This document shows, in pieces, positions 17,922-27,540 of a DNA stretch of 64,000 nucleotides (positions are counted from its first letter, which is position 1; every line of letters begins with the position of its first letter). A program made the translations under genes and the position numbers. This DNA is from Gynuella sunshinyii YC6258 (GTDB taxonomy: Bacteria; Pseudomonadota; Gammaproteobacteria; Pseudomonadales; Natronospirillaceae). Under the pieces are notes generated by a model. It saw nothing but the letters and a program-made list of their open reading frames with translations, did not search any database and was not told the origin of the DNA. The stretch spans positions 3,200,593-3,264,592 of the forward strand of contig NZ_CP007142.1 in assembly GCF_000940805.1 (NCBI RefSeq), read 5' to 3'.

Positions 17922-20174
17922 ATGGGTTTCGAAGCTGATGAAGAAATCTTACAAGATTTCCTGGTTGAAGCAGGGGAGATTCTAGAGCTTCTTGGTGAGC
18001 AGCTGGTTGAGTTGGAGCGTAGCCCGGAAGATTCGGACCTGCTGAACGCCATTTTCCGCGGTTTTCACACAGTCAAAGGTGGAGCTGGATTTCTGCAGTT
18101 GGGGCCTTTGGTCGATTGTTGTCATGCGGCTGAGAACGTGTTTGATGTTCTTCGTCGTGGAGAACGGCGGGTCACTTCTGAGTTAATGGATACCGTGTTG
18201 CGCGCATTAGACTCTGTCAATGAGATGTTTTCGTGTGTCAGTAGCGGTGTGATGCCTGAACCGGCAGATGCAGAATTGTTGGATGAATTGCATCATCTGG
18301 CAAATGGTAGTGATGAGCCTATGGTGGTTGAAGAGATCGAAGCGGAACCAGAGGTTCCTGAGGCTGTAACTGCCGTTGATGAAGGTGGTGATGATACTGC
18401 CAAAGGGAAACCGGGAGAGGACATAACAGATCAGGAGTTTGAGGATCTGTTGGACGCCATACAGCCACAAGAGCCTGCTGCTCAGAAGCCCTCGATATCA
18501 TCGGATTCAGCACCCAAAGAACCTATTTTTGAGGCTGGTGCGGAAGATGGGGATGAAATCAGTGATGATGAGTTTGAGGCATTGCTCGATCAAATTCATG
18601 GTCAGGGTAAATTCATGGCTGCGGAAGCCTCAGAGCAGGAACCGGTAACCAAATCTGAAGAGGTAGCCAGTATTGGAGCTGAATCAGATTCGGATGAGAT
18701 CAGCGACGAAGAGTTTGAAGCACTGCTGGATCAGTTGCATGGTAAAGGTAAGTTTACCGGGGCAATAAATGAAGCCTCAGAGCCAGCCCAGAAAAATGTC
18801 CCTACAAACACTAAACCCCCATCGCCGGAAAATAAAGTTACGGCCAGGCCTGATCCAAAACCTGCAGACAAACCTGTTGAACAAAAGCCGGTAGTCAAAA
18901 CTACGGCCGCTAAGCCTGAGGTTGTCAAAGCTGCAGAGCCTAAAGCTGTTGCCGCCCCTGCCAAAGCGCCAGTCAAAACCACAGTCGTTACTATGCCAGA
19001 GAAAAATGCTGCAGCTCAGGAAACGACCGTTCGGGTGGATACCAAGCGGCTGGATGACATTATGAACATGGTCGGTGAGCTGGTATTGGTGCGTAATCGC
19101 CTGGTGCGCCTGAGTGATCAGCATAACGATGAGGGGTTGCAGAAAGCCGTTGCCAATCTGGATGTCGTTACGGCTGATTTGCAGACGTCGGTCATGAAGA
19201 CTCGTATGCAGCCCATCAAGAAAGTCTTTGGTCGATTCCCAAGAGTGGTTCGTGACCTTGCCCGTAATTTGAAAAAAGAAGTTAATCTTGAGCTGGTGGG
19301 TGAAGAGACTGACCTGGATAAGAATCTGGTTGAAGCACTGGCTGATCCATTGGTGCATTTGGTTAGGAATTCTGTTGACCATGGTGTTGAATCTCCTGAT
19401 GTCCGTGAGCAGAAAAATAAATCCAGGACCGGTCGTATTGTGCTGGCAGCCCAACAGGAAGGGGATCATATTCTGTTGACTATCGAAGATGATGGTGCAG
19501 GAATGGATCCCAATAAACTCAAGAGCCTGGCAGTGAAAAGAGGCGTGATGGATCAGGATACCGCTGACCGTTTGAGTGATAAGGAGTGTTACAACCTTAT
19601 TTTTGCCCCTGGATTTTCCACCAAAGAGCAGATATCAGATGTGTCCGGCCGGGGTGTAGGCATGGATGTGGTGAAAACCAAAATTACGCAACTGAATGGT
19701 ACTATTGATATTGATAGTGAAATTGATCGCGGTACCCGGATCATGATCAAAGTGCCTCTGACTCTGGCGATTATGCCAACGTTAATGGTGATGTTAAAAG
19801 ATCAGGCTTTTGCGTTGCCGTTAGTGAATGTGAATGAAATATTTCATTTGGACATCAGCAAAACGAATGTGGTCGACGGCAAGGAAGTGGTTGTGGTGCG
19901 TGGCAAACCTTTGCCGCTTTATCATTTGGGATCATGGTTGATCAATGGGGCGCAGCATGGTCAATCTGGCAGTGCACATGTGGTAGTTGTCTCTGTAGGT
20001 ACTCAAAAAGTTGGATTTGTTGTTGATCAGTTGGTTGGTCAAGAGGAAGTGGTTATTAAGCCTTTGGGCAAAATGCTGCATGGGACTCCAGGGATGGCAG
20101 GTGCCACTATTACTGGTGATGGCAGAATTGCACTTATCTTGGATGTTCCCAGTATGCTAAAACACTACGCTTGA
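17922..20174 (+). CDS. cheA: chemotaxis histidine kinase CheA
   Basis: A 750-residue kinase. The N-terminal Hpt domain carries the phosphorylated His49 (FHTVKGGAGF); a long acidic, Pro/Ala/Lys-rich linker (~130-365) follows, then the dimerisation domain, the HATPase (NSVDHG, GRGVGMDVV) and a C-terminal CheW-like domain. No typical P2 CheY-binding domain is apparent. The linker instead holds three similar acidic motifs, DQEFEDLLD, DDEFEALLD and DEEFEALLD. CheA phosphorylates CheY and CheB in response to receptors. AGGAG precedes the ATG. Confidence 0.95.
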   Translation: MGFEADEEILQDFLVEAGEILELLGEQLVELERSPEDSDLLNAIFRGFHTVKGGAGFLQLGPLVDCCHAAENVFDVLRRGERRVTSELMDTVLRALDSVNEMFSCVSSGVMPEPADAELLDELHHLANGSDEPMVVEEIEAEPEVPEAVTAVDEGGDDTAKGKPGEDITDQEFEDLLDAIQPQEPAAQKPSISSDSAPKEPIFEAGAEDGDEISDDEFEALLDQIHGQGKFMAAEASEQEPVTKSEEVASIGAESDSDEISDEEFEALLDQLHGKGKFTGAINEASEPAQKNVPTNTKPPSPENKVTARPDPKPADKPVEQKPVVKTTAAKPEVVKAAEPKAVAAPAKAPVKTTVVTMPEKNAAAQETTVRVDTKRLDDIMNMVGELVLVRNRLVRLSDQHNDEGLQKAVANLDVVTADLQTSVMKTRMQPIKKVFGRFPRVVRDLARNLKKEVNLELVGEETDLDKNLVEALADPLVHLVRNSVDHGVESPDVREQKNKSRTGRIVLAAQQEGDHILLTIEDDGAGMDPNKLKSLAVKRGVMDQDTADRLSDKECYNLIFAPGFSTKEQISDVSGRGVGMDVVKTKITQLNGTIDIDSEIDRGTRIMIKVPLTLAIMPTLMVMLKDQAFALPLVNVNEIFHLDISKTNVVDGKEVVVVRGKPLPLYHLGSWLINGAQHGQSGSAHVVVVSVGTQKVGFVVDQLVGQEEVVIKPLGKMLHGTPGMAGATITGDGRIALILDVPSMLKHYA

Positions 20175-20232
20175 TGAGAGTTCAGACTGCAGCTTGCAGC
20201 CAATAATATTAACAACATTTTTTGGATACATA

Positions 20233-21276
20233 ATGACCTATAAGGTATTGATTGTTGATGATTCAAGCTTCTTCAGGCATCAGATAAAAAGCATCATCGA
20301 TGCTCATCCTGATCTCACTGTGATTGGTGAGGCAAGCCATGGTAGAGAAGCGGTAGAAAAAACTCTCAAGCTTAAGCCTGATATTGTTACCATGGATTAC
20401 GAAATGCCATTGATGGACGGTATTACTGCTGTCCGCGAGATTATGGCAAAGCAACCAACGCCCATTCTGATGTTTTCCTCAATGACGCATGCAGGTGCCC
20501 GCATTACATTGGATGCTTTGGATGCCGGAGCGGTGGACTTTCTGCCCAAAGGTTATGAAAACGTCGCCCATGAGCAGAGTTTGTTGCGCCAGCAGTTAAT
20601 TGAAAAGCTGCTTCATATTGTTAAATCCCACAGGCGAAAAACAACCGCACCAGCCGTGCCTGCTCCTGCTAGGCCGTTGCCGGTGGCAAAGGCTGGAGTC
20701 AGAGTTCGTGCTCCTGAACTGGTAATGATCGGTACCAGTACTGGAGGGCCGGTTGCGCTCCAGAAAGTACTGACTCAGATCCCAGCAAGCTTTAATGCTC
20801 CAATACTGGTAATACAACACATGCCAGCAGCATTTACCGGTGCTTATGCGGAACGACTCAACGGAATTTGTCCGTTAACGGTTAAAGAAGCTGAAGACGG
20901 TGACAGTTTTGCGGCAGGGACTGTGTTGTTGGCACCTGGAGGTAAGCAAATGATGCTGTCAGCCAAAAACAGGGTGAAAATTTTCGCAGGAGATGATCGC
21001 TTAAATTATAAGCCTTGCATTGATGTTACCTTTGGCAGTGCGGCGAAATATTATTCCAATAACGTGTTGGCTATTGTCATGACAGGAATGGGCAGCGATG
21101 GTAAGGAAGGCGCCCGCCTGTTAAAAGCCCGTGGTGCACATATTTGGGCACAGGAAGGAAAGACCTGTGTCATAGATGGCATGCCATCTGCAGTGGTTAA
21201 GGCAGATCTTGCGGACGATATCGTTCCGCTGGACCAGATTGCCGGTAAAATGGTGGCGATGACCAAAGGCAGTTGA
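20233..21276 (+). CDS. cheB: chemotaxis methylesterase/response regulator CheB
   Basis: A 347-residue protein: receiver domain first (VLIVDDSSFFRHQI; TMDYEMPLMDG), then a Pro/Ala linker, then the methylesterase domain with GTSTGGP (Ser nucleophile), IQHMPAAFTG (His) and GMGSDGKEG (Asp). CheB demethylates or deamidates receptors for adaptation. I chose the ATG at 20233 because MTYKVLIVDD is the normal CheB beginning; the frame extends upstream to a TTG at 20194 without adding a conserved region. Confidence 0.93.
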   Translation: MTYKVLIVDDSSFFRHQIKSIIDAHPDLTVIGEASHGREAVEKTLKLKPDIVTMDYEMPLMDGITAVREIMAKQPTPILMFSSMTHAGARITLDALDAGAVDFLPKGYENVAHEQSLLRQQLIEKLLHIVKSHRRKTTAPAVPAPARPLPVAKAGVRVRAPELVMIGTSTGGPVALQKVLTQIPASFNAPILVIQHMPAAFTGAYAERLNGICPLTVKEAEDGDSFAAGTVLLAPGGKQMMLSAKNRVKIFAGDDRLNYKPCIDVTFGSAAKYYSNNVLAIVMTGMGSDGKEGARLLKARGAHIWAQEGKTCVIDGMPSAVVKADLADDIVPLDQIAGKMVAMTKGS

Positions 21277-21370
21277 GGCGATACCTGCTGTAAATCAGGT
21301 GCTGTCGGCACTGTCTGTCTTTCATTTTGCCGATAGAGATTAACCACTGTGCTGTGGAAAGGAATACAAC

Positions 21371-22099
21371 ATGTCTTCTATTCTGTCGATGGTGCTGGCA
21401 ATAGCCTCCGTTTTTTTTATCTATATGCTAGATGCCACGCACGTCACCTCTCTACTTAATTTACAGGCATTTTCTATCGTTTTAGGTGGATCGCTTTTGT
21501 CTGCAATGGCACAGATTCATCCAGAAAGAGCCTGGCACTCAGTAAAAACTCTTTCTCAGGCATTGTCTAGCGAGCCTTCGTTTAATGCGACCATTGAACA
21601 GTTTCAGCGCTGGTCTCAACTGTCCCGAAGTCATGGTTTTCTAGCGCTGGATAAGGAGTTGGTGGAAATTTCGGACCCAATTGTGCGGGAAGGAATTCAG
21701 CTGGCAACAGATGGCCGCACGGCTTCGGAAATCCGGAACCATCTTTCCATATATCAAGAGCGTCAGCAGGAGAAAATTTACGAGGCATCTGAGTTCTTTG
21801 AAAGTATTGGTGGTTATGCTCCCACTTTTGGAATCATAGGAGCTGTTCTCGGTCTCATTCAGGTCATGTCGAATATTGAGTCTCCTGAGTCGTTGGGGAA
21901 CGGAATTGCCACCGCATTCGTTGCGACCGTTTATGGTGTTGGCAGTGCCAATCTTATTTTTCTACCTATTGCTCAGAGGCTTAAAAATCACGGTCGTGAT
22001 ATGGACCGTTATTATTCGATGGTTCAGGAAGGCTGTTCAGGTCTTGCTGATGGTGAAAACCCTCGAAATCTCGAAACGCGTTTGCGGGGTTTCATATAA
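21371..22099 (+). CDS. motC: flagellar motor stator protein MotC (MotA family)
   Basis: A 242-residue MotA-type protein with four hydrophobic helices and the conserved GYAPTFGIIGAVLGLIQVM segment around the ion channel prolines. Its place between cheB and motD is that of Pseudomonas motC, the second stator set. Its stop overlaps the motD start by one base (TAATG). Stator ions cannot be assigned from this subunit alone. Confidence 0.93.
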   Translation: MSSILSMVLAIASVFFIYMLDATHVTSLLNLQAFSIVLGGSLLSAMAQIHPERAWHSVKTLSQALSSEPSFNATIEQFQRWSQLSRSHGFLALDKELVEISDPIVREGIQLATDGRTASEIRNHLSIYQERQQEKIYEASEFFESIGGYAPTFGIIGAVLGLIQVMSNIESPESLGNGIATAFVATVYGVGSANLIFLPIAQRLKNHGRDMDRYYSMVQEGCSGLADGENPRNLETRLRGFI

Positions 22100-22893
22100 T
22101 GGCCTATCGTCATTTCAGTCGCACTAATAATCAGAGAGTGAATCGCTGGCTGGTGTCTTATGCGGATTTTATGACTTTACTGTTTGCTTATTTTGCATTT
22201 TTGTTCGCCATTTCTGAGGTGGACAAAGCCAAGTTTGAAAACTATACCAATACGCTGGTGAAGATTTTTGACGTGTCACCAAGCAGTCGTCAACCTATCG
22301 ATATGAAGCTTGTTCCCAAAGGGGATTCGTTGTTGACGACACCTGAAAATATACCTCCATTGCCAGATGTTGAGTTACGCAATGACGATCAGCAATATCC
22401 GGCACCGAGTAGTTTGCTGGAAATAAAACAGTCAATGGAGACTCAGTTTGAACAACAGATTCAGGACCGTTTGTTTTCAGTTTCCGGATCGGAAAACTGG
22501 GTGTCCTGGACACTTGATTCTGATCTCAGTTTTAAGTCTGGTACTGCAGTGCTGACGCCGGCTTCCGAAGCAATACTCTATGAGCTTGCAAAGCTCATGA
22601 AAAATCAGGATGTGCCGATACAAGTGGAAGGACATACCGACAATCAAAAAGTGATCGATGGAAAATTTCGATCAAACTGGGAATTATCTGCCGCAAGAGC
22701 TGTTGCTGTCGTTGAATATCTTCAGCAGGCAGGTATTGACCCAAGACGATTGTCCGTCCTGGCTTATGGTGAGTATCAACCGATTGCAGATAATGATAAG
22801 CCCCAAGGGCGGACGATGAATCGGCGGGTGGTTATACAAGCATCCAGCCTGTTTGCGAAAACTGAGTCTGTAAACCCTGGGGAAGGAGAGTAA
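22099..22893 (+). CDS. motD: flagellar motor stator protein MotD (MotB family)
   Basis: A 264-residue protein with one N-terminal membrane helix carrying the channel aspartate (SYADFMTLLFAYFAFLFA). The C-terminal OmpA-like peptidoglycan-binding domain includes VEGHTDNQ and NWELSAARAVAVVEYL. MotD anchors the MotC/MotD stator to the wall and conducts ions. Coupled to motC and followed 2 bases later by parC. Confidence 0.93.
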   Translation: MAYRHFSRTNNQRVNRWLVSYADFMTLLFAYFAFLFAISEVDKAKFENYTNTLVKIFDVSPSSRQPIDMKLVPKGDSLLTTPENIPPLPDVELRNDDQQYPAPSSLLEIKQSMETQFEQQIQDRLFSVSGSENWVSWTLDSDLSFKSGTAVLTPASEAILYELAKLMKNQDVPIQVEGHTDNQKVIDGKFRSNWELSAARAVAVVEYLQQAGIDPRRLSVLAYGEYQPIADNDKPQGRTMNRRVVIQASSLFAKTESVNPGEGE

Positions 22894-22895
22894 TT

Positions 22896-23669
22896 GTGCA
22901 CGTTTGGGCAGTGGCAAATCAAAAAGGTGGTGTCGGCAAGACGACAACGGCTGTCAATCTGGGTGCGTTACTCGCGGAACAGGGTAAACGGGTGTTGTTG
23001 TTTGACCTCGATCCCCAAGGGTCCATGACGGCTTATTTCAAATACAATCCGGACGAGTTACAGCATAGTAGTTACGATTTATTCTGTCATAAAGGACAAA
23101 TCCCGGAATATTTACCACAGCAGATAATCGTAGACACCCCGCACGCAGGATTACAGTTGTTGCCAGCCAGTACGGCGTTGGCCACGCTTGAGCGCAATAT
23201 CAGCCAGCAAGATGGAATGGGCTTGGTAGTGTCCAAAACTCTGGCATTATTGTGGGACGATTTCGATTATGTGTTGATCGATAGTCCTCCATTGTTGGGA
23301 GTGCTTATGATTAATGCTTTGGCCGCTTGTGCGCGACTTTTGATCCCTGTTCAGACAGAATATTTGGCGTTAAAAGGTCTGGAGCGCATGGTTCATACTC
23401 TGGATATGGTTATGAAGTCCAGACAGAAGAGTTTTCAGTATCTGATTATTCCTACCATGTTTGATCGACGTACTCAGGCGTCATTAAAATGTCTCAGAAT
23501 GTTGAAACAGGACTATGATGATAAGGTATGGAATTCGATGATCCCGGTAGACACTAAGCTCCGGGATGCAAGTAAAGAAGGCTTGGCGATCAATGCCATC
23601 GACCCGAATTCGAGAGCAGCACAGAAATATCGCAGCTTGTTGGAAACGCTGCAAAACGGAGGGGGATAA
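22896..23669 (+). CDS. parC: ParA-family ATPase ParC, polar chemotaxis localisation
   Basis: A 257-residue ParA/Soj-type ATPase starting at GTG, with the deviant Walker A motif KGGVGKTTT near residue 10 and DSPPLLG as Walker B region. In Vibrio and Pseudomonas the ParA homologue in this operon places chemotaxis arrays at the flagellar pole together with ParP. AAGGAG precedes the start. Its last codons supply a strong purine-rich ribosome-binding site for the small ORF that follows. Confidence 0.9.
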   Translation: MHVWAVANQKGGVGKTTTAVNLGALLAEQGKRVLLFDLDPQGSMTAYFKYNPDELQHSSYDLFCHKGQIPEYLPQQIIVDTPHAGLQLLPASTALATLERNISQQDGMGLVVSKTLALLWDDFDYVLIDSPPLLGVLMINALAACARLLIPVQTEYLALKGLERMVHTLDMVMKSRQKSFQYLIIPTMFDRRTQASLKCLRMLKQDYDDKVWNSMIPVDTKLRDASKEGLAINAIDPNSRAAQKYRSLLETLQNGGG

Positions 23670-23670
23670 G

Positions 23671-23940
23671 ATGATTTCCATGACAGAGCAAGTGGTGAGT
23701 GATTATCTGTCCTTGTTGTTGCCATCTTCTGTGCAGAGTGAAGCGACATCCGAATCACCACCATTGTTTTTAAGCGCCGTTCCCATTGATCAGCAGTTGG
23801 TGGTTGTCAGTCAACAACTTGCAGGTGCTCATTGTCTGGTGGCAGCCCTGCAATTATTGTCGATGGTGCGCGTTTTACCAGAAAGTCGGTTGCAGCAATT
23901 TTGTCTGCAGCGGGCCGGTGTATTGCTGGGGACCTGTTAA
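23671..23940 (+). CDS. unidentified 89-residue protein between parC and parP
   Basis: An ATG (alternative Met at 23680) placed one base after the parC stop and directly behind a GGAGGGGGA ribosome-binding site, so translation is likely. The protein is Leu/Ser/Gln-rich, mostly helical-looking, with no cysteine motif or membrane helix. Its start VVSDYLSLLLPSS loosely resembles the ALSAYLDSMLFDA stretch at the start of the parP product. I recognise no family. I do not recall an equivalent gene at this position in Pseudomonas or Vibrio operons. It could also be a displaced 5' end of parP. Confidence 0.65.
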   Translation: MISMTEQVVSDYLSLLLPSSVQSEATSESPPLFLSAVPIDQQLVVVSQQLAGAHCLVAALQLLSMVRVLPESRLQQFCLQRAGVLLGTC

Positions 23941-23957
23941 AAGTGGGAAGAGTTGCC

Positions 23958-24791
<834 letters not shown>

Positions 24792-24864
24792 TTTACTGAC
24801 AACCTGAATAATGCGATCTATGCTTAAATTATGTTTATGACCCGTTGTAGGAGTCGGGAGAAAA

Positions 24865-25356
24865 ATGACTATACAGACAACGACTAAAGGCACTAAGGGT
24901 GCTGAGGATCCCATCTTGCAATGGGTGACCTTTCGGTTGGACAATGAAACTTATGGCATTAATGTCATGCAGGTTCAGGAAGTTTTGCGCTATACCGAGA
25001 TTGCACCGGTTCCAGGAGCCCCGAGTTATGTGTTGGGTATTATCAACCTTCGCGGCAATGTAGTAACAGTGATTGATACCCGTGAGCGTTTTGGCTTGCC
25101 CTCGACTGAAGTAACCGATAATACTCGTATTGTTATCATTGAGGCGGACGAACAGGTTGTGGGGATTTTGGTAGATGCAGTTGCTGAAGTGGTTTATTTG
25201 CGTCAATCTGAAATTGAAACTGCACCGAATGTTGGTAATGAAGAAAGTGCGAAGTTTATCCAGGGAGTATGTCATAAGAACGATGAGTTACTTATTTTGG
25301 TTGAGCTTGAAAAAATGATGTCTGAAGAAGAATGGCAGGAAATTTCGGAGTTGTAA
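24865..25356 (+). CDS. cheW: chemotaxis adaptor protein CheW
   Basis: A 163-residue single CheW domain (WVTFRLDNETYGINVMQVQEVLRY; PGAPSYVLGIINLRGNVVTVIDTRERFG), typical in length and sequence. It couples receptors to CheA. GGGAGAAAA precedes the ATG. It is separated from parP by 73 bases and followed by an intrinsic terminator, which marks the end of the main che transcript. Confidence 0.95.
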   Translation: MTIQTTTKGTKGAEDPILQWVTFRLDNETYGINVMQVQEVLRYTEIAPVPGAPSYVLGIINLRGNVVTVIDTRERFGLPSTEVTDNTRIVIIEADEQVVGILVDAVAEVVYLRQSEIETAPNVGNEESAKFIQGVCHKNDELLILVELEKMMSEEEWQEISEL

Positions 25357-25395
25357 GTTCTTTTTGTTTTCTGAAACCAGACCGAGTTGAGTAAG

Positions 25396-25419
25396 AACGC
25401 TTCGTAAGAAGCGTTTTTT
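25396..25419 (+). terminator. intrinsic terminator after cheW
   Basis: AACGCTTC-GTAA-GAAGCGTT forms an 8-bp stem with a 4-base loop, followed by four more Ts. It lies 40 bases after the cheW stop. Confidence 0.82.
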
Positions 25420-25565
25420 ATGTCTGAAGAAACATGATCAGATGGAAGGGCGCGATTAGTTTATGAAGTTGCTTTATGTTTCCGCTGCAGCCTGCCATCC
25501 TAATCAAATTGGTACATATTCTGCTAAGAGTCCTTTAAGCGACAATAATTCGACTGGTAGATCCT

Positions 25566-25976
25566 ATGGCTGACTTCTCCTTATTATTTTTTTCTATTAC
25601 GGCTTCGCAATTGCTGATTGTGGCTGCTGTGATTTTACAGGTTCTGATGCTGGGTATTTTTTGGGTGAGCTTCAGAAAGCTCAAAAAAAGCTACCAGACG
25701 CAGATTGAAGATCTACAAAGCTACGTCAATGCCGTAAATCAGGGAGCGATAGGCATTGGAAAACGGTTGATTAGAGTTGAAAAGCAACTAACCCAGCAGA
25801 ACACACGTATTTCAGCATATGCCAACAGCGTTAAGCCTGTCTCCACCCCCTCCTCATCCAAGCCATTAGAAGAAGAAAATGTAGTTGTCAGTATTATGAA
25901 AAAGACAGGGCTTGGTCGGGCTGAAGCTCAGTTACTATCGAGAATTCAGTCTGGTCAGAAGGCAACGGCTATATAA
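25566..25976 (+). CDS. DUF2802 membrane-anchored protein
   Basis: A 136-residue protein with one N-terminal membrane helix (residues ~8-34), a coiled-coil-like stretch (FRKLKKSYQTQIEDLQSYVNAVNQGAIGIGKRLIRVEKQL), and a C-terminal segment (KKTGLGRAEAQLLSRIQ) like a small helical DNA-invertase-type fold. DUF2802 genes follow cheW in Pseudomonas-type operons; function is unknown. Here a terminator separates it from cheW, so it likely has its own promoter. Confidence 0.82.
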   Translation: MADFSLLFFSITASQLLIVAAVILQVLMLGIFWVSFRKLKKSYQTQIEDLQSYVNAVNQGAIGIGKRLIRVEKQLTQQNTRISAYANSVKPVSTPSSSKPLEEENVVVSIMKKTGLGRAEAQLLSRIQSGQKATAI

Positions 25977-26147
25977 GGTGTTGCTGAAATTAAAGTCTTT
26001 ATTGTGTCAATTTTTTGGTAGACAATTGCTCTGGTGTGAGTGCTTGAGTAGCATTCACCGTCAATGAATCGACTGTTTGATTTGTTGCCTGCATTACTTT
26101 GTTATCATCTGCTGCAGGATGACGCTGTTTACCAATCGGATTGACCA

Positions 26148-26897
26148 ATGAACAAGAATTACTATGCCCCGCCACTGTTATTAATAGTGACGTTTATGTG
26201 CAGTATGGCCAGTTTTGCCAGCCAAGATCGCAATCCCGCCGATCCGTATGAAGGATTCAACCGGGTTGTTTTCAAATTTAACGATACCCTGGATCATTTT
26301 GTTGTTAAGCCTGTTGCCAAAACCTATCGGTGGGTTGCGCCCAAATTTGTTGAGAGGGGTGTTTCCAATTTTTTTTCCAATTTGGGTGAAGTAACAACCG
26401 TTCCGAACCATTTGTTGCAAGGCAAGTTTGGTCAGGGCTTTAAAAGCACCGGAAGGTTTTTAATCAACAGCACTATTGGGGTAGCGGGCCTTTGGGATGT
26501 AGCAAGCCCAATGGGATTGGAGAAAACCAAGGAAGACTTTGGCCAGACTTTAGGGAAGTGGAATGTACCGAGTGGGCCTTATCTGGTGTTACCTATATTG
26601 GGTCCTTCAACGGTCAGAGATGCAGGGGGACTGGTTGTTGACACCTTAACTAAGCCGACTACCTGGATAGTGGATGATGCTAGTGCCCAAGTATCGTTGA
26701 CGGTTGTGCAGGGAATTGACAAAAGGGCGGCTTTGTTGGACTCCGAGTCTATGTTGACGGGGGACAAATATTCGGCCATTCGGGACTTTTACCTGCAGAT
26801 CAGAGAATATAACGTCCGGGATGGGGTTGTGGAGGATGACTTTGTCAATGATAACTCTGACGGAAGTGAGGAAGAGTTTCTGGATGAGTCTTTTTAG
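26148..26897 (+). CDS. mlaA: phospholipid-binding protein MlaA (VacJ)
   Basis: A 249-residue protein with signal peptide (cleavage probably after ASFAS, or a lipobox at the Cys in FMCSMAS, which is not canonical). It carries the MlaA signatures DPYEGFNRVVFKFNDTLD, NFFSNLGEVTTVPNHLLQG and DFGQTLGKWNVPSGPYLVLPILGPSTVRD. MlaA removes mislocalised phospholipids from the outer leaflet of the outer membrane and passes them to MlaC. No other mla gene is adjacent. The acidic tail is common in Pseudomonas-type MlaA. Confidence 0.92.
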   Translation: MNKNYYAPPLLLIVTFMCSMASFASQDRNPADPYEGFNRVVFKFNDTLDHFVVKPVAKTYRWVAPKFVERGVSNFFSNLGEVTTVPNHLLQGKFGQGFKSTGRFLINSTIGVAGLWDVASPMGLEKTKEDFGQTLGKWNVPSGPYLVLPILGPSTVRDAGGLVVDTLTKPTTWIVDDASAQVSLTVVQGIDKRAALLDSESMLTGDKYSAIRDFYLQIREYNVRDGVVEDDFVNDNSDGSEEEFLDESF

Positions 26898-26920
26898 TTG
26901 GGGTGATACAGAAAATCGCT

Positions 26921-26951
26921 AAAAAGCCCTGGAGGCAAAAACCACCAGGGC
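26921..26951 (-). terminator. intrinsic terminator of the PilZ gene
   Basis: Read on the minus strand, GCCCTGG and CCAGGGC pair as a 7-bp stem 17 bases after the PilZ stop, followed by TTTTT. It may also slow plus-strand readthrough from mlaA. Confidence 0.72.
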
Positions 26952-26968
26952 CGAAAAACCTGAGATGA

Positions 26969-27274
26969 TTAATTCATGATTTCGTCAATTCTGGCACCGA
27001 TCAAATAGCGGTCGCCATGATAGTCTACGCACCGAGTTACAATAACGCTGGCAACCAGAGAGCTGAAACCTTCTGTTTGGGAGGGAAGCGTTACTGTGAG
27101 TCTGGAATGAATAGGGAGCTCGCGATCTATTTCTAACAGCATGCCAGCGGCGGATAAGTTTCTGCACAGACAAACAACATCAGGAATGTTTCGGCGATGA
27201 ACTTTAGCTGTCGCATTGATGGGCATGCGGATGTAGTCACGTTTTTCAACATAATCAATAGCTTGAGTGGTCAT
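26969..27274 (-). CDS. PilZ-domain protein (c-di-GMP receptor candidate)
   Basis: A 101-residue single PilZ domain. The EKRDYIRMP start provides the RxxxR-type arm (here RDYIR) and NLSAAGMLLEID corresponds to the (D/N)xSxxG motif, so the c-di-GMP contact residues look intact. Downstream effects cannot be predicted. Divergent from the response-regulator gene at 27541 across a 266-base region. Confidence 0.85.
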   Translation of the reverse strand: MTTQAIDYVEKRDYIRMPINATAKVHRRNIPDVVCLCRNLSAAGMLLEIDRELPIHSRLTVTLPSQTEGFSSLVASVIVTRCVDYHGDRYLIGARIDEIMN

Positions 27275-27540
27275 ATGAGCCTCCGGTTCTTACCAGGCGG
27301 ACATGTGTGCCTCATCTGGTGTTATTATTGTCATTATAGTTTGCAGAGAGACAGCGGATTCTCTGGTATCACTTAAATATAGTCGACCTCCTTCAGCTTG
27401 GCATTTTTTATGCCGGTCCCAAAAGCCACATTTAACAGTTGCCTGCCACTTATGAAGCGAGTAGCTTTGTCACCGCATATTTTACATCCGAGCGAACAAC
27501 CGGTGCCATTAAAATGCTGACGAATATGGGTTAATTTTGC

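Noticed and set aside
23832-23957. Upstream extension of the ParP-like gene
   Set aside because: The frame lies inside the 89-residue ORF, has no ribosome-binding site at its start and no conserved sequence; ATG 23958 has one.
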